NCBI GenBank assembly: GCA_041617635.1
Contig: JBFJOO010000110.1
Coordinates: 1-13,359, forward strand
Length of the DNA stretch: 13,359 nucleotides
Source of the DNA: JAABRB01 sp041617635
Lineage (GTDB): Bacteria > Pseudomonadota > Gammaproteobacteria > Burkholderiales > SG8-39
Direction: 5' to 3'
Below the pieces are notes generated by a model. That model searched no databases and was not told where the DNA came from. It worked only from the letters and a program-made list of their open reading frames with translations. Positions 1-7,181 of this stretch are shown here, one piece after another. A program made the translations under genes and the position numbers. How positions within the stretch are numbered: the stretch's first letter is position 1; each line of letters begins with the position of its first letter.

Positions 1-1
1 C

Positions 2-787
2 GTGCTGCTGCATGCCGGCTGTCTCGGCGTGCTGTGGGTGGGCACCAGCCCCGTTGCCGTCGCCGTCGCGGTCCTGCTGTTCGCGGTGCGCATGTTCGCG
101 GTGACCGCGTTCTACCATCGCTACTTCTCGCACCGCGCGTTCCGCACCTCGCGACCGATGCAGTTCGTGTTCGCGCTGCTCGGCGCATCGGCGGTGCAGC
201 GCGGCCCGCTGTGGTGGGCATCGCATCACCGGCATCACCACGCAAATGCCGACCGGCCGCAGGACAGCCATTCGGCGCGCCAGCACGGCTTCGCGTGGGC
301 GCATGCCGGCTGGTTTCTGTCGCGCGCCAACTTCGCCACCCGCCGCGAGCTGGTGCCCGATCTCGCGCGCTTTCCCGAGCTGCGCCTGCTTGATCGCTTC
401 GACGTGCTGGTGCCGGTGCTGCTCGGCGCGGGACTGTACGCTGCCGGCGGGCTGGAGTTCGTGGTCTGGGGCTTCTGCGTCTCGACGGTGGCCCTTTGGC
501 ACGCCACCTTCACCATCAACTCGCTCGCGCACAGCTATGGCAAGCGCCGTTACGCGACGCGCGACGAGTCGCGCAACAATGTGTGGCTCGCGCTGCTCAC
601 GTTCGGCGAAGGCTGGCACAACAACCACCACCATTTCCCCGGCGCGGCGCGCCAGGGATTCTTCTGGTGGGAAGTGGACCTGAGCTGGTACGTGCTCCGC
701 GCGCTGGCGACGCTCGGGATCGTCTGGGAGCTGAAGAGCGTACCGGCGCACGTGCGCATGGCTCGGCTCGAGGCGCCGCGCCGGTGA
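2..787 (+). CDS. Acyl-CoA (delta-9 type) fatty acid desaturase, 5' end missing
   Basis: This is the C-terminal part, at least 261 residues, of a membrane di-iron desaturase that puts a cis double bond into a fatty acyl chain. The frame is open at the window's first base, so the true start lies upstream. All metal-binding motifs of the acyl-CoA desaturase family are visible: HRYFSH (residues 39-44 of the visible part), the HxxHH box at H76/H79/H80, the Asn-x3-His pair N173/H177, and HNNHHH at 206-211. Hydrophobic stretches lie around residues 14-38, 52-65 and 133-175. No cytochrome b5 domain follows, as is usual for short bacterial forms. The stop overlaps the next start as GTGA (784-787), which points to translational coupling with the oxidoreductase. 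The neighbours suggest that the double bond is the substrate for further lipid modification. Family assignment is firm; chain length and regiochemistry are not known. Confidence 0.93.
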   Translation: MLLHAGCLGVLWVGTSPVAVAVAVLLFAVRMFAVTAFYHRYFSHRAFRTSRPMQFVFALLGASAVQRGPLWWASHHRHHHANADRPQDSHSARQHGFAWAHAGWFLSRANFATRRELVPDLARFPELRLLDRFDVLVPVLLGAGLYAAGGLEFVVWGFCVSTVALWHATFTINSLAHSYGKRRYATRDESRNNVWLALLTFGEGWHNNHHHFPGAARQGFFWWEVDLSWYVLRALATLGIVWELKSVPAHVRMARLEAPRR

Positions 788-2055
788 AGATCGCGATCGT
801 CGGGTCGGGCATCGCGGGCAACGTCGCCGCGTGGCATCTGCACCGGGAACACGAGATCACCGTGTTCGAGGCCGGCGCGCACGCGGGCGGGCATAGCCAC
901 ACCCACGACATCGAGCAAGCCGGACGGCGCTTCGCGGTCGACACGGGCTTCATCGTGTTCAACGATTGGACTTACCCGAACTTCATCGCGCTGCTCGAGA
1001 CGCTGGGCGTCGCGTGGCAGGACAGCTCGATGAGCTTCTCGGTGCGCGACGAGGCGAGCGGCCTGGAATACAACGGCACTTCGCTCAACACGCTGTTCGC
1101 GCAGCGTTCGAACCTGCTACGGTCCTCGTTCCTCGGCATGATCCGCGACATCCTGCGCTTCAACCGCGAGGCGCCGGCGCTGCTCGACACGCTCGGAGGC
1201 GAGGAGCCGCTTGGCGACTATTTGGAGCGCGGCCGCTACGGGCGCGCGTTCATCGAGCGCTACATCGTGCCGATGGGCGCCGCGATCTGGTCCACCGACC
1301 CCACCCTGATGCTCGGCTTTCCCGCGCGCTTCTTCGTGCGCTTCCTGGACAACCACGGCATGCTTTCGGTGAACGCGCGGCCGACCTGGCGCGTGATCCG
1401 GGGCGGATCGGCGCGCTACGTGGATAAGCTCACGGCGCCGTTTCGCGACCGCATCCTCCTGCGCACGCCGGTGGAGCAGCTGCGGCGCCTGCCCGGGAGC
1501 GTGATCGTCAAGGCGCGTGGCCGCGACGCGGAGCGCTTCGACGCGGTATTCCTCGCCTGCCACAGCGACCAGGCGCTCGCGCTGCTCGCCGACCCCAGTG
1601 CCGCGGAGCGCGAGGTGCTCGGCGCGATTCCCTACCAAGCGAACGAAGCGGTGCTGCACACCGACGCGCGGCTGTTGCCGCGCAAGCGCCGCGCCTGGGC
1701 GGCGTGGAATTACCACGTGCTGCGCGCAACCGGCGAGCGCGTCGCGCTCACCTACAACATGAACATCCTCCAAGGGCTCGCCGCCCCGGAGCCGTTCCTC
1801 GTGACATTGAACCGCAGCGACACGATCGATCCCCGCAAGGTCATCAAGCGCATGACCTACCACCATCCGCAGTTCACGCCGTGGGGCGTCGCCGCGCAGG
1901 CGCGCCAGGCCGAGCTGAACGGGCCCCTGAACACGTACTACTGCGGCGCATGGTGGCGCCACGGCTTTCACGAAGACGGGGTGGTGAGCGCGCTTGCCGC
2001 CCTGGAGCATTTCCGCGCCAATCATGCACAGCGCCCTGTATACCGGTCGGCTTAG
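784..2055 (+). CDS. NAD(P)/FAD-dependent amine-oxidase-like oxidoreductase
   Basis: A flavoprotein of about 423 residues in the COG2907-type family, related to amine oxidases and phytoene desaturases. The N-terminus is a Rossmann dinucleotide-binding fold: GSGIAG at residues 7-12, then the acidic residue E29 at the end of the second strand and a following GG pair (AHAGGHSH). I chose the GTG start at 784 because the dinucleotide motif begins four residues later, as is normal in the family, and because it forms a GTGA overlap with the desaturase stop. The longer upstream frame is antiparallel-style noise inside the desaturase. In many proteobacteria, as I recall, this family sits beside DUF1365 and a Cfa-like methyltransferase, as here, in fatty-acid modification clusters. 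The exact reaction is not established; oxidation or reduction of a modified acyl chain is an inference. Confidence 0.87.
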   Translation: MKIAIVGSGIAGNVAAWHLHREHEITVFEAGAHAGGHSHTHDIEQAGRRFAVDTGFIVFNDWTYPNFIALLETLGVAWQDSSMSFSVRDEASGLEYNGTSLNTLFAQRSNLLRSSFLGMIRDILRFNREAPALLDTLGGEEPLGDYLERGRYGRAFIERYIVPMGAAIWSTDPTLMLGFPARFFVRFLDNHGMLSVNARPTWRVIRGGSARYVDKLTAPFRDRILLRTPVEQLRRLPGSVIVKARGRDAERFDAVFLACHSDQALALLADPSAAEREVLGAIPYQANEAVLHTDARLLPRKRRAWAAWNYHVLRATGERVALTYNMNILQGLAAPEPFLVTLNRSDTIDPRKVIKRMTYHHPQFTPWGVAAQARQAELNGPLNTYYCGAWWRHGFHEDGVVSALAALEHFRANHAQRPVYRSA

Positions 2056-2767
2056 GCACCGGCGCCACGCGCCGCGGCCGCATGCGTTCGATTATCGCCT
2101 GTTCATGGCGTGGCTCGATCTCGCCGAGCTCGAGCAGGTGTTTCGCGACCGCTGGTTCTGGTCGACCGGACACCCGGCGCTCGCCTGGCTCAAGCGCTCG
2201 GACTACCTGGGGGACTCGGGGGTGCCGCTCGACGAGGCGGTGCGCGAGCGCGTCGCGCGCGAGACCGGCGCGCGGCCGGCCGGACCGGTGCGCCTGCTCA
2301 CGCACCTGCGCATGTTCGGGCATTGCTTCAATCCGGTCAGCTTCTACTACTGCTACGACGTGCGCGGCGAGCGGGTCGAGACCGTGCTCGCCGAGATCAC
2401 CAACACGCCGTGGAACGAGCGCCACGCCTACGTCCTCCCGGCCGCCACGAGCGTCGGCCGCGGCCGGGCGCTGCGCTTTCGCTTCGCCAAGGCGTTCCAC
2501 GTCTCGCCGTTCCAGCCGATGGACCTCAGCTACGACTGGCGGTTCGGCGAGCCCGGCGCGCGGCTGGCGGTGCACATGCAGAACTTCCAGCGCGGCACCC
2601 GGGTCTTCGACGCCACCCTCGCGCTCGAGCGGCGCGAGATCTCGGGTCTCTCGCTCGCAGCAGCGCTGGCGCGTTTTCCGTTCATGACCGTCAAAGTGCT
2701 CGGCGCGATCTACTGGCAAGCGCTACGTCTGTGGACGCGCGGCACCCCCTTCTACGCACACCGATGA
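2024..2767 (+). CDS. DUF1365 family protein
   Basis: A 247-residue DUF1365 (COG3496) protein whose biochemical role is unknown. The start MHSALYTGRLRHRR at ATG 2024 matches the usual family N-terminus. It overlaps the upstream gene by about 32 bp. A TTG at 1994 would add ten residues of unfamily-like sequence and is less likely. Family hallmarks seen are FGHCFNPVSFYYCYD (98-112), NTPWNERHAY (127-136), KAFHVSPFQPMDLSYDW (156-172) and the C-terminal FMTVKVLGAIYWQALRLW (220-237). The stop overlaps the methyltransferase start as ATGA (2764-2767). The tight placement between a flavin oxidoreductase and a Cfa-like methyltransferase recurs in other proteobacteria and supports a role in making an unusual fatty acid. 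Membrane association is possible from the hydrophobic C-terminus but not proven. Confidence 0.88.
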   Translation: MHSALYTGRLRHRRHAPRPHAFDYRLFMAWLDLAELEQVFRDRWFWSTGHPALAWLKRSDYLGDSGVPLDEAVRERVARETGARPAGPVRLLTHLRMFGHCFNPVSFYYCYDVRGERVETVLAEITNTPWNERHAYVLPAATSVGRGRALRFRFAKAFHVSPFQPMDLSYDWRFGEPGARLAVHMQNFQRGTRVFDATLALERREISGLSLAAALARFPFMTVKVLGAIYWQALRLWTRGTPFYAHR

Positions 2768-3996
2768 CCGAGACGACACGCATGGCACTTCCGCGCGCTC
2801 CGGCGCGCCGCAGTTTCCTCGGCGACGCCGCGCGCCGCGCGGTACTCGCGCGCCTCGAGCGCATCACGCACGGCGCCCTCTCGCTGCGCGAGGGCGGGCA
2901 AAGCTGGTCCTTCGGCGATCCCGCCGCCCGACCGCTCGAGGTCCGCGTCCACCAGCCCGCGTTCTACGCGGAGCTCGCGTTTGGCGGCTCGGTCGGCGCG
3001 GGAGAGTCGTACATGCTCGGCCACTGGAGCGCCGAAGATCTTCCCGGCGTGATGCGCCTGCTGCTGCGCAACCGCGAAGCGCTCGATGCGATCGACGGCG
3101 GACTGTCGCGGCTCTCGGAGCCGCTGCGGCTCCTGGCGCACTGGCTGCATCGCAATACGCGCGCCGGCAGTCGGCGCAATATCGCCGCGCACTACGACCT
3201 CGGCAACGAGTTCTTCGGTCTGTTCCTCGACGAAACGATGATGTATTCATGCGCGCTCTTTGAGCGGCCGGAGATGACGCTCGCCGAGGCGTCGCTCGCC
3301 AAGCTTGACGCCGTGTGCCGCAAGCTCGCGATCGGTCCCGGCGACCACGTGCTCGAGATCGGCACGGGCTGGGGCGGCTTTGCGCTGCACGCCGCCGGGC
3401 GCTACGGTTGCCGCGTCACCAGCGCCACTATCTCGCCGAGCCAGCACCGGCTCGCCCGCGAGCGCGTGCGCGCCGCGGGGCTCGAGGATCGCGTCACCGT
3501 GCTGCTCGAGGACTACCGCGATCTCGGAGGCACCTACGACAAGCTGGTCTCGATCGAGATGATCGAGGCGATCGGCCACCGCCAGTTCGAGGAATTCTTC
3601 CGCCGCTCGGCCGAGCGGCTGGCCCCCGGCGGCGCGATGCTGCTGCAATCGATCGTCATCGACGAACGTCACTACGAGCGCGCGCGCGACGAGGTCGACT
3701 TCATCAAGCGCTACATCTTCCCAGGCTGCTGCATCCCATCGCTCGGTGCGCTGTCCCAGGCGATGGCTGCGGCGAGCGACCTGCGGATCGACAGCGTCGA
3801 GGACATCGGCCTGCACTACGCGACGACGCTCGCCCGCTGGCGCGAGCGCTTTTTCGATCGGGTGGGCGAGGTGCGTGCGCTCGGGTATCCTGACTCATTC
3901 ATCCGCATGTGGGAGTTCTACCTCTGCTACTGCGAGGCGGGTTTCGCGGAACAGGCGCTCGGGGACGTGCAGTTACTGATGCGTCGGGGAGGTTGA
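2764..3996 (+). CDS. Cyclopropane-fatty-acid-synthase-like SAM methyltransferase
   Basis: A 410-residue member of the Cfa/UfaM/mycolic-acid methyltransferase family (COG2230), expected to transfer the methyl of S-adenosylmethionine to the double bond of a phospholipid acyl chain. An N-terminal lipid-facing domain (about 1-140) includes GESYMLGHW at 80-88. The catalytic domain follows, with HYDLGNEFF (143-151), MYSCALF (160-166), the SAM motif VLEIGTGWGG (196-205), SIEMIEAIG (263-271), DFIKRYIFPGCCIPS (312-326) and HYATTLARW (351-359). Compared with E. coli Cfa, the bicarbonate-site ligands Cys (C163), Glu (E268), Ile (I297) and Tyr (Y352) are kept, but His266 aligns with Q295 in LLQSI. The product may therefore be a methylated rather than a cyclopropane chain; this is inference. 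It starts in an ATGA overlap without a clear ribosome site, so coupled translation is likely. Confidence 0.92.
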   Translation: MTETTRMALPRAPARRSFLGDAARRAVLARLERITHGALSLREGGQSWSFGDPAARPLEVRVHQPAFYAELAFGGSVGAGESYMLGHWSAEDLPGVMRLLLRNREALDAIDGGLSRLSEPLRLLAHWLHRNTRAGSRRNIAAHYDLGNEFFGLFLDETMMYSCALFERPEMTLAEASLAKLDAVCRKLAIGPGDHVLEIGTGWGGFALHAAGRYGCRVTSATISPSQHRLARERVRAAGLEDRVTVLLEDYRDLGGTYDKLVSIEMIEAIGHRQFEEFFRRSAERLAPGGAMLLQSIVIDERHYERARDEVDFIKRYIFPGCCIPSLGALSQAMAAASDLRIDSVEDIGLHYATTLARWRERFFDRVGEVRALGYPDSFIRMWEFYLCYCEAGFAEQALGDVQLLMRRGG

Positions 3997-5246
3997 CGCC
4001 CGCCGCGACGTCGCGCGCCGTGCACGAGTCGCCTGCGCTGGAGCAGATCCTCGCCGCCCAGGCCTGGCGCAACGAGAGAGTACTCAACGTCTTTCGCGCC
4101 GTGATCTGGAGCGGCGTCGGCCTGATCACCGGCGGCGCCGAGCTCTATGCGAACGGCAGGGTCTCTCCCGGCGCGCTCATCGCACTAGGTTGGGGCGCCG
4201 CCGCGGTGGTCTCGAGCTTGACCTGGCTGCGGCGCGTCTACCGCCGCTCGATCGCGGCGCTGCTCGCGGTTACCGATGTCTCCGTGCTCGCGGTATGCAT
4301 GCAGGCTGGGCACCGCTATCTGCTCGCGCACGATCCGGAGCTCGTGCCGCACCAGCTGTACGCTTCGGGCATCGTGCTGGTGGTGCTGCTGGCCACCAAC
4401 GTGCTGCGCTTCTCCTGGACCGTGTCGCTCGGCACGGTTGCCTACGGCGGGCTCGCATACTGGTTTGTGCTGTGGATCAACGGCGCGGTCGATGTGCTGA
4501 CTTACGTCGAACTGACCGTCATAGGGCTGCTCGGCCTGATGCTCGCGCAGTACGCGCGCAAGATCGGCGCGATCGTTCGCCAGGTGATCGAGCGGGATTC
4601 GCTGACCCGCTTTCTGCCGGCGCCGGTGGTGGAGATGGTGAGTCGCGATCCGACCGCGGTCGACCCGCAAGGCGAGGCCCAGGAGGTCACGGCGCTGTTC
4701 GCCGACATCCGCGGCTTCACCGGGCTCACCGAGGCGCTCGGCCCGCGCGCCGTGGTCGCCATGCTGAACGATTTTTTCGCCGAGATGGCCACCGAGATCG
4801 GCTCGCACGGCGGCAACCTGATGCAATACATCGGCGACAACATCTACGCCGTGTTCTCCGAGCGCGGCACGCCCGATCACGCGCGCCAGGCGCTCGAGTG
4901 CGCGCTTGGCATGCTGCGCCGCCTCGAGGCGCTGAACGCGCGCCGCGCGACACGCGGAGAGCCGGCCATCGCGATCGACATCGGCCTGCACACCGGATCG
5001 GTGGTGGCGGGCTCGATTGGCTCGCCCGAGCTGCTCCAGTACAGCTACGTGGGCGATACCGTCAACACCGCGAGCCGCATCGAGCGCCTGACCCGGCGGC
5101 TCGAGCGCGACCTGCTGGTGTCCGACGTCACCTTCGAGCGTGCCGGCGGGGCGGCTGAACTCGAGGGGGAACTGATGCCGCCCGAACGGCTTCGTGGCAA
5201 GAGCGGTGTGCAGGTAGTCTGGGCGGTTCGCGGGGTGAAGCGCTAG
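3993..5246 (+). CDS. Membrane-anchored class III adenylate/guanylate cyclase
   Basis: A nucleotide cyclase of about 417 residues. The N-terminal half has five or six hydrophobic segments (about 33-48, 58-78, 87-104, 123-139, 142-162, 168-187) forming a membrane domain I cannot name. A linker ending in LTRFLPAPVVEMV (204-216) follows, then the class III catalytic domain (231-415). Visible catalytic residues are metal Asp D238 (FADIRGFT) and D282 (YIGDN), and transition-state N358 and R362 (GDTVNTASR). The purine-selecting pair is unusual: Q278 replaces Lys and S351 replaces Asp/Thr. It probably makes cAMP, but the substrate is not certain. The start is undecided: TTG 3993 gives a TTGA overlap with the methyltransferase stop and GGGGAGG lies directly before it; GTG 4020 would shorten it by nine residues, while ATG 3909 would overlap by 88 bp. 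It is last in the lipid operon. Confidence 0.9.
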   Translation: MTPAATSRAVHESPALEQILAAQAWRNERVLNVFRAVIWSGVGLITGGAELYANGRVSPGALIALGWGAAAVVSSLTWLRRVYRRSIAALLAVTDVSVLAVCMQAGHRYLLAHDPELVPHQLYASGIVLVVLLATNVLRFSWTVSLGTVAYGGLAYWFVLWINGAVDVLTYVELTVIGLLGLMLAQYARKIGAIVRQVIERDSLTRFLPAPVVEMVSRDPTAVDPQGEAQEVTALFADIRGFTGLTEALGPRAVVAMLNDFFAEMATEIGSHGGNLMQYIGDNIYAVFSERGTPDHARQALECALGMLRRLEALNARRATRGEPAIAIDIGLHTGSVVAGSIGSPELLQYSYVGDTVNTASRIERLTRRLERDLLVSDVTFERAGGAAELEGELMPPERLRGKSGVQVVWAVRGVKR

Positions 5247-5315
5247 CGATCCTGCGAGCGCGTGGGCGCAAGCCGTGCTGGGAATTAGCCGCAGTCGGCG
5301 GGGCCGGAGAGGCGT

Positions 5316-5780
5316 TTAGAACAGGATCGCGATCCCGTCGAGTTCGCTCTCGGAGTTCACTAGATCGATGCGCTTGTGCGCGATCTTGAATCCGGATCCG
5401 GTATGGCGCAGCCGGTGCTCGACCGTTGCGCCCCAGACGCGCTGCCGCTCGGCGCGAAACTCCACCAGCACGAGATTGGACGCGACCCGCTCCTCGCCGT
5501 CGGACCCCCCCAGCAGCATCACGTTCCCGATCTGGTGCACCGTGCGTGCGAGCGGCAAACGCGCGTGCGCGCGTGGGTGACGCGCCTGTTTCACTCGCAG
5601 GTCGAGGAGCGTTCGGTCGTCGTGGATGATCGAGGAGGTTTCGATCGGGTCGCTCTGGCCGCGCTCGAGCGGCACCCAGTAGGTGGCGTCGTCGGTGAAG
5701 AGCGCGAGCCAATCCTCGAGACGCTGCGTGTCGAGGAGCCGCGCTTCGTGGTACAGGAACTGTTCGATCTCGCCAGGCAC
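5316..5780 (-). CDS. Rieske ring-hydroxylating oxygenase, beta subunit
   Basis: A 154-residue small subunit of an aromatic-ring-hydroxylating oxygenase, with the SnoaL/NTF2-like cone fold. It carries no metal and supports the alpha subunit in an alpha3beta3 complex. The family pattern is clear near the N-terminus (EIEQFLYHEARLLDTQRL, then DWLALFTDDATYWVPL) and later in SIIHDDRTLLDLRV and the C-terminal KIAHKRIDLVNSESEL. I chose GTG at 5780 because it lies one base after the alpha-subunit stop and directly before the conserved helix. The longer frame starting near 5828 lies inside the alpha gene and adds unrelated residues. The gene is second in an alpha-beta operon and converges on the cyclase, with 69 bp between stops. 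The substrate cannot be told from this subunit. Confidence 0.88.
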   Translation of the reverse strand: MPGEIEQFLYHEARLLDTQRLEDWLALFTDDATYWVPLERGQSDPIETSSIIHDDRTLLDLRVKQARHPRAHARLPLARTVHQIGNVMLLGGSDGEERVASNLVLVEFRAERQRVWGATVEHRLRHTGSGFKIAHKRIDLVNSESELDGIAILF

Positions 5781-5781
5781 G

Positions 5782-7101
5782 TCACGCCCCGGCGGCCATG
5801 TAGTCCACCCAGGCGCCCATCTGCGCACGGATGTACAGCTCGCTGGTGCCGGTTCCCCCGCGCCGCGTCCCGTTCGTCTCCTCGACGTCGCGGCCGTGGC
5901 CGCGGCCGATGTAGACCCACTCCACAGCGCCGGACGACAGCCCTCGCTGCACCCGCTCGTAGACCTCGAGATCGTCGGTCAGGACCCAGGATGCGGTGCC
6001 GTTCACCACGTTCGCAAAGGCGACCGTGTCACGGAACAAGCGCGGCGGCGCGTGCTTCATGCGAAAGGAGTAGGTGTAGACCACGGAACGATCCACTGCC
6101 ACAGGGTGAACGATCCGCAGCTGGCGAAACTGGCTCATGAACGAGCAGTTCGGGTACACGATGGTGTTCCAGAGCGTGACACCCAGGGCGCGCTTCGCCT
6201 CCGCCTCGCCAACCCGGGCGACGAGCGCGCGGTGGTATTCCGCAAATGCCGGGTTGCCGAGTCCGGCGACCAGCCGGTCGTCGGAATGGTAATCGCCGAG
6301 ATAACCGTGGCCCAGGGGAGTGGTCCAGACGCCGACCGCTTCCCATACCGCCTCCGGAGCGCCGTTCTGGCGCATCTGGCGCACCGCGATGTCATAGTAA
6401 TGCTCTTCGCCGGGTGGGCCGGGTTCCGGGGCGCCGCGCGCGACGGCCACCGACGATGCGTGCACCCAGGCCGGATGCGCGCCGTCGAGGTGATTCTCCA
6501 GCATGAGCTTCCAGTTGCCGCAGTAGGCGTGCTTGAACACGCCGCCTGCCACTTCCAGCTCCCCGCCGGGTGCCCGGTCGACGAAATCGTCGAACGAGGC
6601 GCGCGCCGGGCCGAGAAAGTCCTCGAGACTCAACCCCGACTCGGCGAGCGAGGCGAACACGAACCCGCGATACGATGCGACGCGCGGGACTCGCTGGAGT
6701 CCGAGCGTGTCGAGCTTGCCCGGCTCGTAGCCCGACTCGTAGGGCACGGCGCACAGGCGCCCACCACGATCGTAGCTCCAGCCGTGGTAGGGACACACGA
6801 AGCGCTCGGTGCTGCCGCGTCCTTCCGGGCACACAGTGGTGCCGCGATGCGCGCATCGATTGATCAGCACCCGGATCGAGCCGTCCTCGTGACGCACCAC
6901 GATCACCGGCTCGCGGCCCATGCGAGTCGTGAAGTAGTCGCCCGTCGCGGGCACCTGGCTCTCGTGTCCCAAGATCAGCCACGCGCGACCGAAGATGCGC
7001 TCCATCTCCAGTTCGAAAATAGCCGGGTCCGAGTACACCGAGTGGTGCACGCGGTCGGGCTGGACCAACATCGCCAGCCGCTCGCGATCGAAAGCGCCCA
7101 T
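5782..7101 (-). CDS. Rieske ring-hydroxylating oxygenase, alpha (catalytic) subunit
   Basis: A 439-residue catalytic subunit of a Rieske non-haem iron oxygenase, which uses O2 and electrons from a separate reductase to hydroxylate a substrate, often an aromatic ring. The [2Fe-2S] Rieske site is C83-x-H85 and C103-x2-H106 (CAHRG and CPYHGW). The mononuclear iron site is H209 and H214 in DGAHPAWVH, preceded by the bridging Asp D206; D376 or D377 (LTDDLEVYE) is the likely third ligand. The order, Rieske domain then catalytic domain, and the length fit the family. ATG 7101 is the likely start; a TTG two codons upstream is possible. The beta subunit follows after one base. The gene is divergent from the VOC gene, with about 80 bp of control DNA between. 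No ferredoxin or reductase gene lies nearby in the window, so electrons must come from elsewhere. The substrate is unknown. Confidence 0.94.
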   Translation of the reverse strand: MGAFDRERLAMLVQPDRVHHSVYSDPAIFELEMERIFGRAWLILGHESQVPATGDYFTTRMGREPVIVVRHEDGSIRVLINRCAHRGTTVCPEGRGSTERFVCPYHGWSYDRGGRLCAVPYESGYEPGKLDTLGLQRVPRVASYRGFVFASLAESGLSLEDFLGPARASFDDFVDRAPGGELEVAGGVFKHAYCGNWKLMLENHLDGAHPAWVHASSVAVARGAPEPGPPGEEHYYDIAVRQMRQNGAPEAVWEAVGVWTTPLGHGYLGDYHSDDRLVAGLGNPAFAEYHRALVARVGEAEAKRALGVTLWNTIVYPNCSFMSQFRQLRIVHPVAVDRSVVYTYSFRMKHAPPRLFRDTVAFANVVNGTASWVLTDDLEVYERVQRGLSSGAVEWVYIGRGHGRDVEETNGTRRGGTGTSELYIRAQMGAWVDYMAAGA

Positions 7102-7116
7102 GGGCAATTACCGTCG

Positions 7117-7130
7117 AATCGAAAGCGATT
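7117..7130. promoter_or_regulatory. Inverted repeat AATCG-N4-CGATT in the divergent control region
   Basis: A perfect 5-bp inverted repeat with a four-base spacer, located around the predicted start of transcription of the oxygenase operon. It could be an operator shared by the divergent oxygenase and VOC/ATPase units. The short arms mean it could also be chance. Confidence 0.25.
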
Positions 7131-7159
7131 AGGATAAAGTGATACCTACATCTGGTAAA
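7131..7159 (-). promoter_or_regulatory. Candidate sigma-70 promoter of the Rieske oxygenase operon
   Basis: On the - strand, TTTACC (7159-7154) and TATCCT (7136-7131) are spaced by 17 bases, each matching the consensus hexamer at four of six positions. Transcription would start near 7124, about 23 bases before the alpha-subunit ATG. This divergent region is also the most AT-rich stretch nearby. A matching + strand promoter for the VOC gene is less clear; TTACCG (7108) with TAGGAT (7130) at 16 bp is a weak option. Confidence 0.35.
7143..7157. promoter_or_regulatory. Inverted repeat TACC-N7-GGTA over the oxygenase promoter
   Basis: TACC (7143-7146) and GGTA (7154-7157) form a 15-bp dyad that overlaps the predicted -35 hexamer of the oxygenase promoter and lies 25 bp before the VOC start. 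A transcription factor bound here could control both directions. The spacing does not fit a plain LysR T-N11-A box, and no regulator gene is visible in the window. Confidence 0.28.
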
Positions 7160-7181
7160 GGCGACCGACAGAAGGCACTGC

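Noticed and set aside
1117..2025. A - strand open frame (302 codons) opposite the FAD oxidoreductase
   Set aside because: No domain pattern; the + strand has the dinucleotide-binding motif and tight overlaps with both neighbours.
5247..5315. GCCG-CAGT-CGGC as a terminator between the cyclase and oxygenase beta genes
   Set aside because: The stem is only four base pairs with no T run on either side. This is common by chance in GC-rich DNA.
5683..7137. A long + strand open frame (484 codons) antisense to the oxygenase alpha gene
   Set aside because: Its protein has no family pattern and is rich in His/Arg/Ala as expected for a mirror frame of a GC-rich gene. The - strand reading has complete Rieske and iron motifs.
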